Positions 63,596 through 64,000 of a DNA stretch of 64,000 bases are shown one piece after another; within the stretch, counting starts at the first letter, position 1, and the number at the start of each line of letters is the position of its first letter. Position numbers and translations under genes: made by a program. The stretch spans positions 2,179,284 to 2,243,283 of the forward strand of contig NC_090712.1 in NCBI RefSeq assembly GCF_040954835.1, in the 5' to 3' direction. The DNA comes from Lepisosteus oculatus. Its lineage: Eukaryota > Chordata > Actinopteri > Semionotiformes > Lepisosteidae. Below the pieces are notes generated by a model that was given only the letters and a program-made list of their open reading frames with translations, did not search any database and was not told the origin of the DNA.

Positions 63596-64000
63596 TGCAT
63601 TATGGGACTTGGGGCGCCCAGTGACCTGCGCCAGCAAAACTCACAGGGACTCCGGCTGGTGCCTTTGTCACTGTGGTTCACATTTTTAACTGCTCTGCTC
63701 TCCTGTAAACTAAACCCCCCATACCTGGTCAGTCATTCGTCCTGGACAGTTGAGAGATAAAAACCAACTTCAAGATCTACAAAACTACTATCACTACAAA
63801 ACTAGCCTTGGCAGAATGACACAGCTCTCGATATAGCACAGTGGTTACACCCCGTGACCAAACATTAACCTTGTTCTGCACTGGAGTGGGTGTCCGCTCC
63901 AGTGGACATCATTTGGTCAAATTATTTTGGACTTGGGAAGATCGTGCATTTTCGCAAAATGTTGCCGGAATGTGTCACTTTTTGGGTGTCGTTTTATAGC
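63596..64000 (+). other. ABCB10: ABCB10 3' UTR (start)
   Basis: No AATAAA is seen before the end of the window, so the 3' UTR probably continues beyond it. No other feature recognised. Confidence 0.6.

Overview
The window is vertebrate genomic DNA, most likely from a ray-finned fish. It carries four spliced protein-coding genes with canonical exon/intron structure, and its dispersed repeats (tRNA-headed SINEs, 5S-rRNA-headed SINE3-type elements, LINE 3' ends, a Tc1-like relic) are of kinds common in fish genomes. I suspect an early-branching lineage such as gar, bowfin or an elopomorph, but the sequence alone does not prove it. Nothing prokaryotic, viral or CRISPR-like is present.

Layout, left to right: (1) 1-7545 is intron 1 of GALNT2 (minus strand), whose first coding exon lies at 7546-7641 with a GC-rich promoter at about 7642-7930. 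(2) About 7.9-21.7 kb is a gene-poor intergenic stretch with microsatellites and decayed LINE/SINE pieces. (3) 21778-38935 is URB2 (minus strand; nine coding exons, 1533 codons), a nucleolar ribosome-biogenesis factor. (4) About 39.6-40.6 kb is a head-to-head promoter region between URB2 and TAF5L. (5) 41661-45856 is TAF5L (plus strand; four coding exons, 591 codons), a WD40 subunit of SAGA/PCAF complexes. (6) 45.9-52.5 kb is intergenic. (7) 52559-63595 is ABCB10 (plus strand; thirteen coding exons, 739 codons), a mitochondrial inner-membrane ABC half-transporter. The window ends just past its stop codon.

The order and relative orientation GALNT2-URB2-TAF5L-ABCB10 match human chromosome 1q42 as I know it, read in reverse. 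I joined the URB2, TAF5L and ABCB10 exons by hand. All three frames stay open from ATG to stop with consistent intron phases, so these genes look intact. The genes do not form a pathway; only URB2 and TAF5L are likely to share control, through the common promoter.

The points most worth a second look are structural. Intron 3 and intron 4 of TAF5L carry a 129-bp, roughly 96% identical inverted repeat that brackets exon 4, with a third partial copy before exon 5. An ABCB10 intron carries a minisatellite with a unit of about 42 bp that encodes two hairpins, with a compensatory base change in one copy. URB2 intron 1 appears to use a GC-AG splice donor. A 5S-derived SINE begins within a few bases of a URB2 splice donor. 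A LINE fragment is in open frame with a URB2 exon. I found no convincing new multi-gene biological system.
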